Shown piece after piece: positions 25,202 through 34,164 of a stretch of DNA of 64,000 bases. Source of the stretch: Nitrospira sp. (GTDB lineage Bacteria; Nitrospirota; Nitrospiria; Nitrospirales; Nitrospiraceae). Location of the stretch: assembly GCA_024998565.1 (NCBI GenBank), contig JACOEM010000001.1, positions 580,485 to 644,484 of the forward strand, read 5' to 3'. The notes under the pieces were generated by a model. It did no database searches. It was given only the letters and a program-made list of their open reading frames with translations, and was not told the origin of the DNA. A program made the position numbers and the translations under genes. How positions within the stretch are numbered: position 1 is the stretch's first letter; each line of letters opens with the position of its first letter.

Positions 25202-27159
25202 TGATGTCAGGGCTCCGGTCATCGGCCGGAGCCCTGTTCGCTTCTCGGCTTCCCATCGTGTTCATCCTGTTTTCTCTGTTGGTCATTTTTTTGCTCGCGA
25301 CTTCTGTTGCGGCGGAAGATCCGCCCGCGCCGTATTTCACACAACTCCTTCAACAGGCCCGCCAGGCGAGATTGGCGGATGCGCGCGAATGGCATCTCCT
25401 GTTGCACTATCGTGCCAATTTGTTCGGCGGTTACACGAGTGAGCAGGACGACCCCGGGTTCTTTCTCGCGCCGGAGGGGAAAACCGATCCCCAGGTGGAA
25501 CTCGAGGCGACGTTGAGACAGTTTTTTTCGCCGGAGCTGGTCGGTCGCTCCAAGCAACCGGCTCAATGCGCCTTTGTGGCGCGGTATGCATGGCTGCAAG
25601 AGCGTCTCGGCTTCGATCCGGTCCAGCTCCCACCCATGCGGTGCGAACGGTTCGAACGATGGCTGGAGGAGTTTCATGCTCGATCCATCACGCTCGTGTT
25701 TCCGTCGGCCTTTATGAACAATCCGGCTTCCATGTTCGGCCACACCTTCTTGCGCATCGATCAAGAAGGACAAACGGCTCAGACTCGTTTGCTGGCCTAT
25801 ACGATCAACTTTGCGGCCGACGTCCCTCCGGATGAAGGTCTCGCCTATCCGGTGCGCGGTATTTTGGGCGGCTACCGGGGGCAGTTCTCCACCGTCCCCT
25901 ATTACCTGAAGGTGCAGGAATATCGGGACATCGAAAATCGTGATATCTGGGAGTATCGACTGAATCTTAACGATCGGCAGATCCGCCGGCTCCTCATGCA
26001 CGCCTGGGAACTTGGGAACGCGTCGTTTGACTATTTTTTCTTCAAGGAAAATTGTTCGTACCACCTGTTGTCGTTGCTGGAGTATGCGGATCCCTCGCTG
26101 CACCTCATCGAACGGTTCCGTTTCTGGACTATTCCGGCCGACACGGTTCGAGTGCTTGCCGCCGAGGCGAGCCTCGTACAAGAGATTGCTTTTCGCCCGT
26201 CCCGTGTGACGCTCATTCGTCGTAAGCGAGAACAGCTGACGGATTCGGAGCATAGGCTGGTGAAACAATTGGTGGGCGATGCGTCGGCCGCTCAATCGGA
26301 GGCTGTTCGGAGTCTGTCGCTCTCCCGTCAGGCGTTCGTGCTGGATGTCGCGTCCGACTATGTGCGGTACAAGGCTGAGCGCGACGAGGCGCAGGCGGCG
26401 ACGGCTCGAGATCACAACCGGCAGATCCTGACCGCACGGAGTCTCTTGCGAATTCCGTCAGAGGATCTCTCGATTGCTCCCTTCGCCATGCAGCCGGAGC
26501 TGGGGCACAAGACATCTCGCGCAAGTCTGGGGGCAGGTTGGCGCAACGACGACAGCTACGAAGAGGTCGGTGTGCGGATGGCGTATCACGATCTGCTGGA
26601 TCCGGAACCTGGCTATACCCCGGATGCGCAGATCGAGGTGGGCTCGATCAGTGTCCGCCATTACAATCGAGCGGACCAGACAAGAATCGAACGGGCCACC
26701 CTGCTGAACGTGTTGTCGCTTTCGCCGATCGATAGTCTGTTTCATGCGCCGTCGTGGAAATTAAATATCGGCATGCAGACAATCAGCCATCGCGAATGCC
26801 AGTTGTGCAGTAACTGGAATTTCAACGGCGGGATCGGGGCGGCCGCGGAAACACATATGCTACGCCGTGAAGTATGGTTTGCGTTTGCCGAGGTGGAGGG
26901 AAATTACAGTCGAGCCTATGAGGAGAGGCATCGGGTCGGCGGGGGAGCGTCGGTCGGCTTTTATGCCGATCTGGCTGAGCGGTGGCGGCTGCTGGCCTCG
27001 ACCAGCTACTTGCGGTATGCGTTGGGTGAAAGGACCGACGATGTGCGCTGGTCGGTGGGCCAGCGGTATACACTCGCGCAGAATTGGGCGCTTCGCCTGG
27101 AGTACAGTCACCGCGATCACGACAATGATGTACTGTTCACCGTGCAGGCATTTTTCTAG
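25201..27159 (+). CDS. DUF4105 / Lnb-like lipoprotein N-acyltransferase candidate with C-terminal barrel-like part
   Basis: 652 residues. A signal/anchor helix lies near residues 17-37 (LPIVFILFSLLVIFLLAT). Then the DUF4105 core: PSAFMNNPASMFGHTFLRI with the candidate catalytic His, and FFKENCSYHLLSLLEY with the candidate catalytic Cys. These two motifs are those of Lnb, a lipoprotein N-acyltransferase. The last 230 residues alternate as beta strands and end in a phenylalanine (TVQAFF), which fits an outer-membrane barrel or periplasmic beta domain. Overlaps DUF3015. Lnb activity is inferred from motifs. Confidence 0.78.
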   Translation: MMSGLRSSAGALFASRLPIVFILFSLLVIFLLATSVAAEDPPAPYFTQLLQQARQARLADAREWHLLLHYRANLFGGYTSEQDDPGFFLAPEGKTDPQVELEATLRQFFSPELVGRSKQPAQCAFVARYAWLQERLGFDPVQLPPMRCERFERWLEEFHARSITLVFPSAFMNNPASMFGHTFLRIDQEGQTAQTRLLAYTINFAADVPPDEGLAYPVRGILGGYRGQFSTVPYYLKVQEYRDIENRDIWEYRLNLNDRQIRRLLMHAWELGNASFDYFFFKENCSYHLLSLLEYADPSLHLIERFRFWTIPADTVRVLAAEASLVQEIAFRPSRVTLIRRKREQLTDSEHRLVKQLVGDASAAQSEAVRSLSLSRQAFVLDVASDYVRYKAERDEAQAATARDHNRQILTARSLLRIPSEDLSIAPFAMQPELGHKTSRASLGAGWRNDDSYEEVGVRMAYHDLLDPEPGYTPDAQIEVGSISVRHYNRADQTRIERATLLNVLSLSPIDSLFHAPSWKLNIGMQTISHRECQLCSNWNFNGGIGAAAETHMLRREVWFAFAEVEGNYSRAYEERHRVGGGASVGFYADLAERWRLLASTSYLRYALGERTDDVRWSVGQRYTLAQNWALRLEYSHRDHDNDVLFTVQAFF

Positions 27160-27172
27160 CTTGCCTGCACGG
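27140..27172. terminator. Hairpin across the lnb-like stop codon, between convergent genes
   Basis: CCGTGCAGGCA (27140-27150) and TGCCTGCACGG (27162-27172) form a perfect 11-bp stem. The loop TTTTTCTAGCT contains the TAG stop of the DUF4105 gene. No T-run follows on either strand, but the convergent position suggests a bidirectional transcription end. Confidence 0.5.
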
Positions 27173-27192
27173 CGGACTGGAAATTTCGGAGA

Positions 27193-27645
27193 TTACGGAA
27201 CGGGCGGCGACTGGGTCAGGCTGGAGAGGGAGGGCGCTGCGGATGTGGCTACGCCTTCGATTGGCTTCAGCGTCACGGCCACCGCGTCGGGTTCGATCGT
27301 ATACCCGCCACCGCTCAAGACATCGACCAGAATTCCGACCACTCCCCCTAGAATCACATTTCCCGCTACCCACCAGGAGAGGTGGCTTTCGACTCTCGAC
27401 TGATTCTCCTCGAATCCTTCTTTGGTCAGCACCACCGCATGGTCTTTTTTGCGCTCGACCTTGGTGGCCAGAGGCGTGACGCCTCGTTCCGTCCCATCGA
27501 TGACGACGTTCGCGCCGGCCGGTTCCGAGGAAACGTTGAGTTCTTCGTTGCCACCCAGGTGAACGATCGTGGCGCAGCCGGATACGACGCTGCTCAGCGC
27601 CAGGATGAACATGGCCGGGATTGCTTGAATAAACCATATGCGCAT
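27193..27645 (-). CDS. PEGA-domain lipoprotein
   Basis: 150 residues. Lipobox VSGC with Cys24 after a hydrophobic signal. The PEGA-like part is LNVSSEPAGANVVIDGTERGVTPLATKVERKKDHAVVLTKEGFEE, followed by a hydrophobic glycine-rich segment (WWVAGNVILGGVVGILVDVLSGG) that could re-enter or anchor in the membrane. This resembles small lipoproteins of unknown function. Envelope localisation is inferred from the lipobox. Confidence 0.75.
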   Translation of the reverse strand: MRIWFIQAIPAMFILALSSVVSGCATIVHLGGNEELNVSSEPAGANVVIDGTERGVTPLATKVERKKDHAVVLTKEGFEENQSRVESHLSWWVAGNVILGGVVGILVDVLSGGGYTIEPDAVAVTLKPIEGVATSAAPSLSSLTQSPPVP

Positions 27646-27781
27646 GGGTAGTCCTCAGCTGGTGTGATGGCTCTCAGGCGGTCGTGTCTCGAAGCCGCTG
27701 AATTCCAGTTCCATCGGAAAGTCTAGCAGGTGATTGCCGGAGGTCAACGAAGCCGAGTGGTTTGAAAAGATGAATCGTTCT

Positions 27782-27829
27782 GGGGGGGGGATAGTTTGGC
27801 TGTGGTCGTGACCCTCAGCCAAACCACAG
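27782..27829. repeat. G9 tract and overlapping alternative hairpins
   Basis: Nine consecutive G (27782-27790), then GTTTGGCTG (27794-27802) pairing with CAGCCAAAC (27816-27824). CTGTGGT (27800-27806) can instead pair with ACCACAG (27823-27829), so two stems compete. The site is downstream of the 27864 lipoprotein gene and about 135 bases before the PEGA gene, both on the minus strand. It may be a terminator without T-run. Confidence 0.4.
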
Positions 27830-27863
27830 CTATTCTCTCAATGAGGAAGACGTGGGCGCCGTG

Positions 27864-28283
27864 CTAACCCTTGATCTTTTCGATTGAGGTCAATGTTCCC
27901 TGAGGAGAATATTGCAGATGGTAGGTGACCACTTTGTCGCGGACGGCAATTTCGTACGGGGTGCCGACAAACTCCCAGAGGCACAGCGTGAAAAAGTCTG
28001 CCCCGAGGTGACCGATCGCGGTAGCAACTTTTACCCATGTACGATGAGCATCTGGGTCGAGCACATACCGATCGTCAAATCCTCCCGTTTCAGTCTTGCT
28101 GAACGAATCCGGCTGACCCAGTTCGGCAAGCACCTCAGTGCGTGGCGCGCCCTCCTTAATCACTGCCACATCGCCGCGATAGCTAGATCGGCTGGCCGCC
28201 ATAACCACGGAGCAGCCTGATGTCATCATTGAAACCGCAATCAACGCCAAGAGGGTGTTTCTGGTCTTTCCCCAATGCCTCAT
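27864..28283 (-). CDS. Lipoprotein of unknown function (BamE/SmpA-like fold possible)
   Basis: 139 residues from ATG 28281-28283, with a perfect AGGAGG upstream. Signal peptide with TSGC lipobox (Cys24). Mature part includes VIKEGAPRTEVLAELGQPDSFSKTETGGFDDRYVLD, the pattern of small BamE/SmpA-type or DUF-type lipoproteins (turn after GxPxxxV-xxxLGxP). A tryptophan-rich hydrophobic stretch and a short beta pair (VVTYHLQYSPQGTLTSIEKIKG) follow. Function unknown. Confidence 0.7.
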   Translation of the reverse strand: MRHWGKTRNTLLALIAVSMMTSGCSVVMAASRSSYRGDVAVIKEGAPRTEVLAELGQPDSFSKTETGGFDDRYVLDPDAHRTWVKVATAIGHLGADFFTLCLWEFVGTPYEIAVRDKVVTYHLQYSPQGTLTSIEKIKG

Positions 28284-28657
28284 ATCCGCCTCCTTGAATT
28301 TCTGGTGAGTCGATCCGCGCAGGGGGAACATGGCCGTTCCGGTCTGCGAGGACTCGAAGGCTTTTATGAGGTAGGAGGAATACGTGCGGCTAACGTACAG
28401 AGGCACGAACAGAGACCTACAAACGGTGGGAGGCGACACATCGTTGCGCTGAGCCTCGATCTCAGCCTCGTGAGTCACCCCATCAACGGACCCTTCCGCA
28501 GTGGGGCCGTACGGCCCTAGGGTTTGTACGGTTCGGCGTAATCGTACGTGGTACTTCTGGCTTTGCGATTGACAAGCCTGGAGAGGTTACCTATACTCCC
28601 GCCACGTAGAGCCCCAACTTGGTGGGCGCCATCAACTAACCTCGAGAGGGAGGACTT
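28284..28657. promoter_or_regulatory. Divergent 374-base region with strong promoter and GTAC-rich palindromes
   Basis: Separates two divergent lipoprotein genes. A near-consensus sigma-70 promoter faces the TRL gene: TTGACA (28569-28574), exactly 17 bases, TATACT (28592-28597). Upstream, GGGCCGTACGGCCC (28504-28517) is a perfect 14-base palindrome, and three more GTAC sites follow up to 28554. These could be operator sites. Nothing else recognised. Confidence 0.65.
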
Positions 28658-28984
28658 ATGAAGAAGGTGACCGTCTTGTTTTCTCTGAGCTTGATCAGCG
28701 CAGCGTATCTCAGCCTCACGGGCTGTCAGATCGTGGCGTCTCCGATGGCGGGTGGAATCTACAATGAAACGAAATACGGCGATGTGGCCACGACCCACAA
28801 CAGCGCCACGAAGGAAGGCAAGGCCTGCGGCCAGTCGATCCTCGGCTGGGTTGCAACGGGTGATGCCAGCGTCTCGGCGGCGAAAGCGGCGGGCGGGATC
28901 ACCACGGTGGCGTCGGTTGATCACTCGGCGAAGAACATTCTCGGCATCCTTGGCGAATGGTGCACCATCGTTAAGGGCAGCTGA
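28658..28984 (+). CDS. TRL-family lipoprotein
   Basis: 108 residues. Lipobox LTGC with Cys23. The rest matches the TRL-like family: SPMAGGIYNETKYGDVATT, GKACGQSILGWVATGDASVSAAKAAGGITTVASVDH. Members are small periplasmic or outer-membrane lipoproteins of unknown role. A strong promoter precedes it and a strong terminator follows, so it is monocistronic and probably well expressed. Confidence 0.85.
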   Translation: MKKVTVLFSLSLISAAYLSLTGCQIVASPMAGGIYNETKYGDVATTHNSATKEGKACGQSILGWVATGDASVSAAKAAGGITTVASVDHSAKNILGILGEWCTIVKGS

Positions 28985-29007
28985 TCCGGTTTGTTATCCC
29001 TCTGAGA

Positions 29008-29046
29008 AAGGGTCTTCGGGATACTCTCCCGAAGACCCTTTTTTCT
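29008..29046 (+). terminator. Strong rho-independent terminator after the TRL gene
   Basis: A 14-bp perfect stem AAGGGTCTTCGGGA / TCCCGAAGACCCTT (29008-29021 and 29027-29040) with a five-base loop, followed by TTTTCTTTCT. Confidence 0.92.
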
Positions 29047-29088
29047 TTCTTCGTTCAGTGGCCTCCTACATGGTACGGTACGACGTGT

Positions 29089-29721
29089 ATGTGGCTTCCC
29101 ATCCTCCTGTGCCTTCTCGTGGGTTCCCTGTGGCATCCGCTCGCAGCCGGCAGCGCGGAATTCGGCGAAATCGATCTGGGCGGATATTTACTGGGGAGTT
29201 GGCCGAGGGACCAGAACCTCTTCAACCAGGGCGATACGGTGCCGGCTTCAGTGCAGCATGGCTTCGGCGCGGGGTTGAAAATCGGCCTCTTTCCCCATGC
29301 CACGCGCCGGATGTTCGGAATCGAGATTGATTCCTACGGGCATGGCGGCGCACTTTCCTTCCCGAATACAGCGAACGGACAGAATAACGGGACCGGACGC
29401 TCAAGCTTGCTGGTGTTGAATACGATGGTCAACCTGGTGCTCCGGTATCCGGGTGAGGTGGTGACACCGTATATCGGAATCGGTGGCGGCTGGTCGCATG
29501 GGACCTTGCTCAATCCCAATATCATCGGACGGGCCGACAAGGATTTCGAGTCTGCGCGCGCATTCGGTCATCAGTATCTGGCGGGGGCTCAGGTCATGGT
29601 GAGTCCGAAGGTCTATGTCTTCGGAGAGTATCGCCACTTTTCCGCCAACTACCATTGGGATGGGCTCGCGGTAGATTTTCGCGTTCATTATGGAGTGGTC
29701 GGCGTTGGACTGCGGTTCTAA
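29089..29721 (+). CDS. OmpW-like outer-membrane beta-barrel protein
   Basis: 210 residues. Signal peptide LPILLCLLVGSLWHPLAAGSA, then alternating amphipathic strands and Gly/aromatic turns (GFGAGLKIGLFPHATRRMFGIEIDS; VTPYIGIGGGWSHG; VYVFGEYRHFSANYHW) and a C-terminal VGVGLRF ending in Phe, the classic barrel-closing strand. An eight-strand barrel in the OmpW/OmpA-like range. Starts 43 bases after the TRL terminator. Confidence 0.82.
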   Translation: MWLPILLCLLVGSLWHPLAAGSAEFGEIDLGGYLLGSWPRDQNLFNQGDTVPASVQHGFGAGLKIGLFPHATRRMFGIEIDSYGHGGALSFPNTANGQNNGTGRSSLLVLNTMVNLVLRYPGEVVTPYIGIGGGWSHGTLLNPNIIGRADKDFESARAFGHQYLAGAQVMVSPKVYVFGEYRHFSANYHWDGLAVDFRVHYGVVGVGLRF

Positions 29722-29727
29722 GCTGCC

Positions 29728-30489
29728 ATGAGTCTGCTCGATCAATTCTTTGTCTATCATCCGGAACCGTGGAAAGAGGGCGATTGGTCCGCGGCCGGCG
29801 GCGTGCCGTTGGAGGATGTCTGGTTTCAAGCTTCCGATGGGACGAAGCTGTTCGGTTGGTATGCAGAGCAGTCTGCTGCGTCTCCGGTCCTGCTCTGGTG
29901 CCACGGGAATGCGGGCAATATGATCCACCGGTTGGACAATCTTCGCGCCCTGTATCGGTTGGGGCTGTCGGTGTTTCTGTTCGACTATCGAGGGTATGGA
30001 AGGAGCCAGGGGCGTCCCTCGGAAGACGGACTCTATCGGGATGCGATCGGGGCCTATGACTATCTCACACGCGTTCGCCGAATCAGGCCGGAACGTCTGA
30101 TGATTTTCGGGCGCTCATTGGGCGGCGCGGTGGCCGGGGAACTGGCGACGCAGCGGCCTGCCATGGGGCTGCTGCTGGAGTCCTGCTTCCCTTCGATCGA
30201 GGCCGTGGCCCGCCATCATTACATGGGTTTACCGGTGCACTGGTTGCTGGGAGCCTCGTTTCGACTGGAGGATCGGCTCCCACATTTGTCATTGCCCAAG
30301 CTGTTCGTGCACGGAGATCGTGACGACATTATCCCGATCGAACTGGGCCAACAGGCTTTTGCCGCCGCCAAAGAGCCGAAGGAGTTCTACATCGTGCGCG
30401 GGGCCGATCACAACGATGTGCCGTCGGTCGGCGGGCGGGCCTATTTTGCCAAACTGTCCGCCTTCATTGCCGCTGCGTTCGGTCGCTGA
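29728..30489 (+). CDS. Alpha/beta hydrolase, BEM46/YfhR type
   Basis: 253 residues. Nucleophile elbow GRSLGG after RLMIFG, oxyanion HGNAGN, the FDYRGYGRSQG segment, catalytic Asp in HGDRDDIIP and His in GADHNDV. It has no signal peptide, although the N-terminus (LLDQFFVYHPEP) is somewhat hydrophobic. The substrate is unknown; relatives act on esters or membrane-linked lipids. Gene follows the OmpW-like gene by 6 bases. Confidence 0.9.
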   Translation: MSLLDQFFVYHPEPWKEGDWSAAGGVPLEDVWFQASDGTKLFGWYAEQSAASPVLLWCHGNAGNMIHRLDNLRALYRLGLSVFLFDYRGYGRSQGRPSEDGLYRDAIGAYDYLTRVRRIRPERLMIFGRSLGGAVAGELATQRPAMGLLLESCFPSIEAVARHHYMGLPVHWLLGASFRLEDRLPHLSLPKLFVHGDRDDIIPIELGQQAFAAAKEPKEFYIVRGADHNDVPSVGGRAYFAKLSAFIAAAFGR

Positions 30490-30632
30490 GGTCGTGAGGG
30501 GCGCTCCGCACCTTCTGTGTTTTTTCTGGTCAGGATCGGTTCGCTTGGTAAGATGCGATGAAGCGATCGCGTGCTTGGCTGTGAGGTCGGCATGCGGCTC
30601 GTCATCATCTGGCAGCTGTCCGTATATTCTGC

Positions 30633-30638
30633 TAGAGT
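30633..30638 (+). promoter_or_regulatory. Candidate extended -10 of mlaA
   Basis: TGCTAGAGT resembles the element before leuS. The -35 region at 17 bases reads TGGCAG, a weak match. About 75 bases before the mlaA ATG. Confidence 0.3.
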
Positions 30639-30711
30639 GCGTCCGCTCGTCGCACCGGATAGGTGTGGTAGTTGAGTCGAATCGGGCATGATGAGCTCTC
30701 GGTGAGGAGGC

Positions 30712-31692
30712 ATGGTGCATCGGATAGGGGTGAACGCAAGAAGGTTCGTGAGGGTGGTGTGTGCAGGCGCGGTCTTGACGGTGGTGGGATGTGCCGGCGG
30801 GCCGTCTCAAACCGCGTTGAATACAAGTGCCGGGGCGGACCCCATTGCACGGGCGGAGTCTCGAGGCGAGGGGGTGAAAACAGTTCAGGTCGCTGCCGCC
30901 CCAGCCGTCTCGTCCAATGTGATTTTGGTGGCGAATAAGAACGCTCCCCCTGCGGCGACGGAACCGACTGTCGAACCGGCCGAAGATCCGTTTTACGATC
31001 CGTTTGCCAAAAGCGACGAGCCTGCGGGGGGGGAAGAATATGACCCGTGGGAGCCGCTCAATACGAAAGTGTTCGAATTCAATAGGCAAGTGGACCGCTG
31101 GGTCCTCAAGCCGGCTGCGCAGGGGTATAACGCGGTGGTGCCGAACCCGGTGCAGATCGGGATCAGTAACCTGTTTTATAACATCCGCTTTCCGTCCCGG
31201 CTGATCAACAATCTCGCCCAGGGCAAATTATCCGGTGCCGGCACCGAGGTCGGCCGGTTTCTCCTGAACAGCACCTTCGGGTTGGGCGGGCTGGTCGATG
31301 TCGCGAAGTATATGGACATCACGACGCCTGAAGAAGATACCGGGCAGACATTGGGGTATTACGGCATGAAGCCCGGGCCCTACGTAGTGCTGCCGTTTCT
31401 GCCTCCGTTTACCCTGCGGGATCTCATCGGGTATGTTGGAGATATCGCCCTGAACCCGATCAACTGGATGGTGTTCCCTATTATCGAGGTGAACGGTATT
31501 CCTTCCTTGGTCGCCCATCACAATCGGACGACCTCGTCCATCGCACAGATCGGCGGCCGGGTCGAAGAAATTCTGAACGATCGCTCGTTGAACCTGGAGA
31601 AGTTTCAGGGAGTCGAGGAAGCGACCCTTGATCTGTATACAGCAGTGAAGAACGCCTACATTCAGAAACGGCGAAACGCGATCAGGGAATAA
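30712..31692 (+). CDS. mlaA: MlaA (VacJ) family outer-membrane lipoprotein
   Basis: 326 residues. Lipobox VVGC (Cys27). After an Ala/Pro/Glu-rich linker to about residue 100 comes the VacJ domain: YDPWEPLNTKVFEFNRQVDRWVLKP, RFPSRLINNLAQGKLSGAGTEVGRFLLNSTFGLGGLVDVAKYM, and DTGQTLGYYGMKPGPYVVLPFLPPFTLRD. MlaA removes phospholipids from the outer leaflet for retrograde transport. The linker is longer than in E. coli. Other mla genes are not in this window. Convergent with kbl, 4 bases apart. Confidence 0.93.
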   Translation: MVHRIGVNARRFVRVVCAGAVLTVVGCAGGPSQTALNTSAGADPIARAESRGEGVKTVQVAAAPAVSSNVILVANKNAPPAATEPTVEPAEDPFYDPFAKSDEPAGGEEYDPWEPLNTKVFEFNRQVDRWVLKPAAQGYNAVVPNPVQIGISNLFYNIRFPSRLINNLAQGKLSGAGTEVGRFLLNSTFGLGGLVDVAKYMDITTPEEDTGQTLGYYGMKPGPYVVLPFLPPFTLRDLIGYVGDIALNPINWMVFPIIEVNGIPSLVAHHNRTTSSIAQIGGRVEEILNDRSLNLEKFQGVEEATLDLYTAVKNAYIQKRRNAIRE

Positions 31693-31696
31693 CCGG

Positions 31697-32887
31697 TTAC
31701 CCGATCACGTTGAGTTCGCGGCCTACCTTCGCGAAGGCCGCCACGGCCCGCTCAAGTTGCGGGCGGGTGTGGGCTGCAGACAGCTGCAAGCGAATGCGGG
31801 CCTGTCCTTTCGGCACGACCGGATAGCTGAATCCCACCACGTAGATTCCTTCTTGTAGCAGGCGGTCGGCCATCTGCGTTGCGACCGTTGCCTCCCCCAG
31901 CATGACCGGAATAATCGGATGGGTGCCCGGCACAAGGGTGAAGCCGAGAGCGGTCAGCTGCCCCCTGAGCCAGCGGGCCTGCTCCATCAAGGTATGGCGC
32001 AGGTCGTCGCCTCGTTCCACCAACTCGATGGCCTTCAGTGCCGCTGCGGCGATGACCGGCGGTAGACTATTTGAGAAGAGATAGGGCCGGGAACGTTGTC
32101 GTAACAGTTCGATCAGCTCTTTCCGGCCGGTGGTAAATCCTCCGGTTGCGCCGCCCAGCGCCTTGCCAAGGGTGCTCGTGACGAGGTCAATCCGCCCGGC
32201 GACTCCAAAATGGTCCGGGGTGCCGCGTCCGCCTTTCCCCAACACGCCGGTGGCATGACTGTCGTCCACGACCACGGCGGCATCGTATCCATCGGCCAGC
32301 TCCACAATGCGGTCCAGCTTCGCCAGATCGCCGTCCATTGAAAATACCCCGTCGGTCACGATCATGCGCACGCGGCTTGAGGTCGATTCCACCAGTCGTG
32401 TCTCCAACTCGGCCATGTCGGCATGGGCATAGCGCAGCCGGGCGGCTTTGCAGAGGCGAATGCCGTCGATCAGGCTCGCGTGGTTCAAGGCATCGCTGAT
32501 AATGGTATCCCGCTCGTCCAGCAGGGTTTCGAACAGTCCGCCGTTGGCGTCGAAGCAGGAGCTATAGAGGATGGTGTCTTCAGTGCCGAAGAAGGTGCTG
32601 ATCGCCGCTTCAAGGGTTTTGTGCAGTCGTTGCGTTCCGCAGATGAATCGCACGGACGCCATGCCATACCCGAATTCTCTGAGTCCGTCGATGGCCGCCT
32701 GCCTCACATCCGGATGATTCGCCAACCCGAGGTAATTGTTCGCGCAGAGATTGACGACGTCCCCCTGTGCCACCTGAATCTCGGTGCTCTGCGGGCTCAG
32801 GATCTGCCGTTCGGTCTTGTAGAGACCGGCGGCACGGATCTCCGCCAGTTGTTGTTCGGCGGCTGTTTTGAGCGAGGTATAGGCCAT
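31697..32887 (-). CDS. kbl: Glycine C-acetyltransferase (2-amino-3-ketobutyrate CoA ligase)
   Basis: 396 residues, full length, PLP alpha-oxoamine synthase. Conserved features: [17 protein letters not shown], the SCFDANGG loop, [14 protein letters not shown] before the PLP lysine, and [14 protein letters not shown] with the PLP lysine. It converts 2-amino-3-ketobutyrate plus CoA to glycine plus acetyl-CoA. Read in the same direction as tdh, which lies 90 bases upstream, so the pair forms the threonine-to-glycine pathway. Confidence 0.95.
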   Translation of the reverse strand: MAYTSLKTAAEQQLAEIRAAGLYKTERQILSPQSTEIQVAQGDVVNLCANNYLGLANHPDVRQAAIDGLREFGYGMASVRFICGTQRLHKTLEAAISTFFGTEDTILYSSCFDANGGLFETLLDERDTIISDALNHASLIDGIRLCKAARLRYAHADMAELETRLVESTSSRVRMIVTDGVFSMDGDLAKLDRIVELADGYDAAVVVDDSHATGVLGKGGRGTPDHFGVAGRIDLVTSTLGKALGGATGGFTTGRKELIELLRQRSRPYLFSNSLPPVIAAAALKAIELVERGDDLRHTLMEQARWLRGQLTALGFTLVPGTHPIIPVMLGEATVATQMADRLLQEGIYVVGFSYPVVPKGQARIRLQLSAAHTRPQLERAVAAFAKVGRELNVIG

Positions 32888-32977
32888 GATCCTCGTGAAA
32901 TGTAAAAGATGAAGCGTGAAACGGTTGAGGGAAGCTCCGATATCCGATCCGTTTCGTGGAACTCTGGCCCCGGTCGT

Positions 32978-34012
32978 TTATGGAAACAGGACTACTTTGC
33001 CGCATTGGCCGGATTTGATCAATTCAAATCCCTGGGCAAAGTCTTTAAGGGGGAATGTATGGGTGAGGACCGGACGGATATTGAGGCCGGCTTTGAAGAG
33101 ACCGGCCAGGCGATACCAGGTGCTGAACAGGCGACGACCGGTAATCCCATGGACACGGATGCCTTTGAAGATGACCTCGTTGGCGAGGTCGCAGGTGACG
33201 GGGCCGGTGGGAATGCCGAACAGCGTGACGCGACCGCCGTTTTTCACCGCGCGGAAGGCATGGTGCAAGGCCGTGGGGTGTCCGGACATTTCCAACGACG
33301 CATCGACGCCTTCTCCCTTGGTGATATCCAGAATCGCTGCGGCAATGGCCTCCGGGCCGTCGGTCTTGGCGTTGAATACGTGATCGACGCCCACTTGTTT
33401 GGCCAGGCTCAGGCGGTAATCACTGACGTCGGTGGCGATAATGGTGGCGGCTCCTGCGGTGCGGGCGACGGCCGCCGCGAACAGGCCGGTCGGGCCGCAG
33501 CCGGTGATCAGAACGGTGTGGCCGGTCAAGTCTTCCACGAGGGCCGCATCGACGGCATTGCCCAAAGGTTCTTGTAGGCAAGCCAGCTCCGGCGGAATGT
33601 CCGGAGACGTTTTCCAAAGCACGGTTTCAGGGAGTGCGACGTAGTCGGCAAACGAGCCGTCCAGATCGACGCCGAGAATCCGGTAGTTCTTGCACACGTG
33701 GGCCTGGCCCGTGCGGCATTGAAAGCAGGCGCCGCAGGTCAAGTGCGATTCAGCCGCGACATAGTCGCCCACGCGCACGAGCGTGACATCCGCCCCGACG
33801 GCCACCACCTCGCCGCACATTTCATGTCCGATCGTCCTGGGAGGATGGATGCGGCTGTGGGCCCAGGCATCCCAGTTATAGATGTGGGCATCGGTTCCAC
33901 ACAGCGACGTGGCTTTGACCCGGATGACGGCCTCAGATGGACCGGGTGTGGGATCGGGGCGATCGGAATAGGTCAGCCCCGGTTGAGCGGCGGTCTTCAC
34001 GAGTGCGCGCAT
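32978..34012 (-). CDS. tdh: L-threonine 3-dehydrogenase
   Basis: 344 residues, zinc-dependent medium-chain dehydrogenase. Catalytic zinc ligands in SLCGTDAHI and GHEMCGEV; structural zinc site CGACFQCRTGQAHVC with four Cys; Rossmann motif TGCGPTGLFAAAVAR. Ends with the PLKDFAQGFELIKSGQCGKVVLFP tail of Tdh. It oxidises threonine to 2-amino-3-ketobutyrate, the substrate of kbl encoded downstream. Confidence 0.95.
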   Translation of the reverse strand: MRALVKTAAQPGLTYSDRPDPTPGPSEAVIRVKATSLCGTDAHIYNWDAWAHSRIHPPRTIGHEMCGEVVAVGADVTLVRVGDYVAAESHLTCGACFQCRTGQAHVCKNYRILGVDLDGSFADYVALPETVLWKTSPDIPPELACLQEPLGNAVDAALVEDLTGHTVLITGCGPTGLFAAAVARTAGAATIIATDVSDYRLSLAKQVGVDHVFNAKTDGPEAIAAAILDITKGEGVDASLEMSGHPTALHHAFRAVKNGGRVTLFGIPTGPVTCDLANEVIFKGIRVHGITGRRLFSTWYRLAGLFKAGLNIRPVLTHTFPLKDFAQGFELIKSGQCGKVVLFP

Positions 34013-34164
34013 GGGCTCATTATAACAAGACCGCCGGAAATGCCTAGCCGAAGCGAGAACTTGCCCGACCAGGTGGTCTCTGGCCTGAATGTGAGCATGC
34101 GGTTCGCCCGAATCGCCGGGGCAAAATACGGGTTGAACTGGGTAGGGCTCATGGGTAGGATGCG

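Noticed and set aside
25219-26415. 398-codon minus ORF antisense to the DUF4105 gene
   Set aside because: Shadow of the real gene, which has recognisable His/Cys motifs and a good start.
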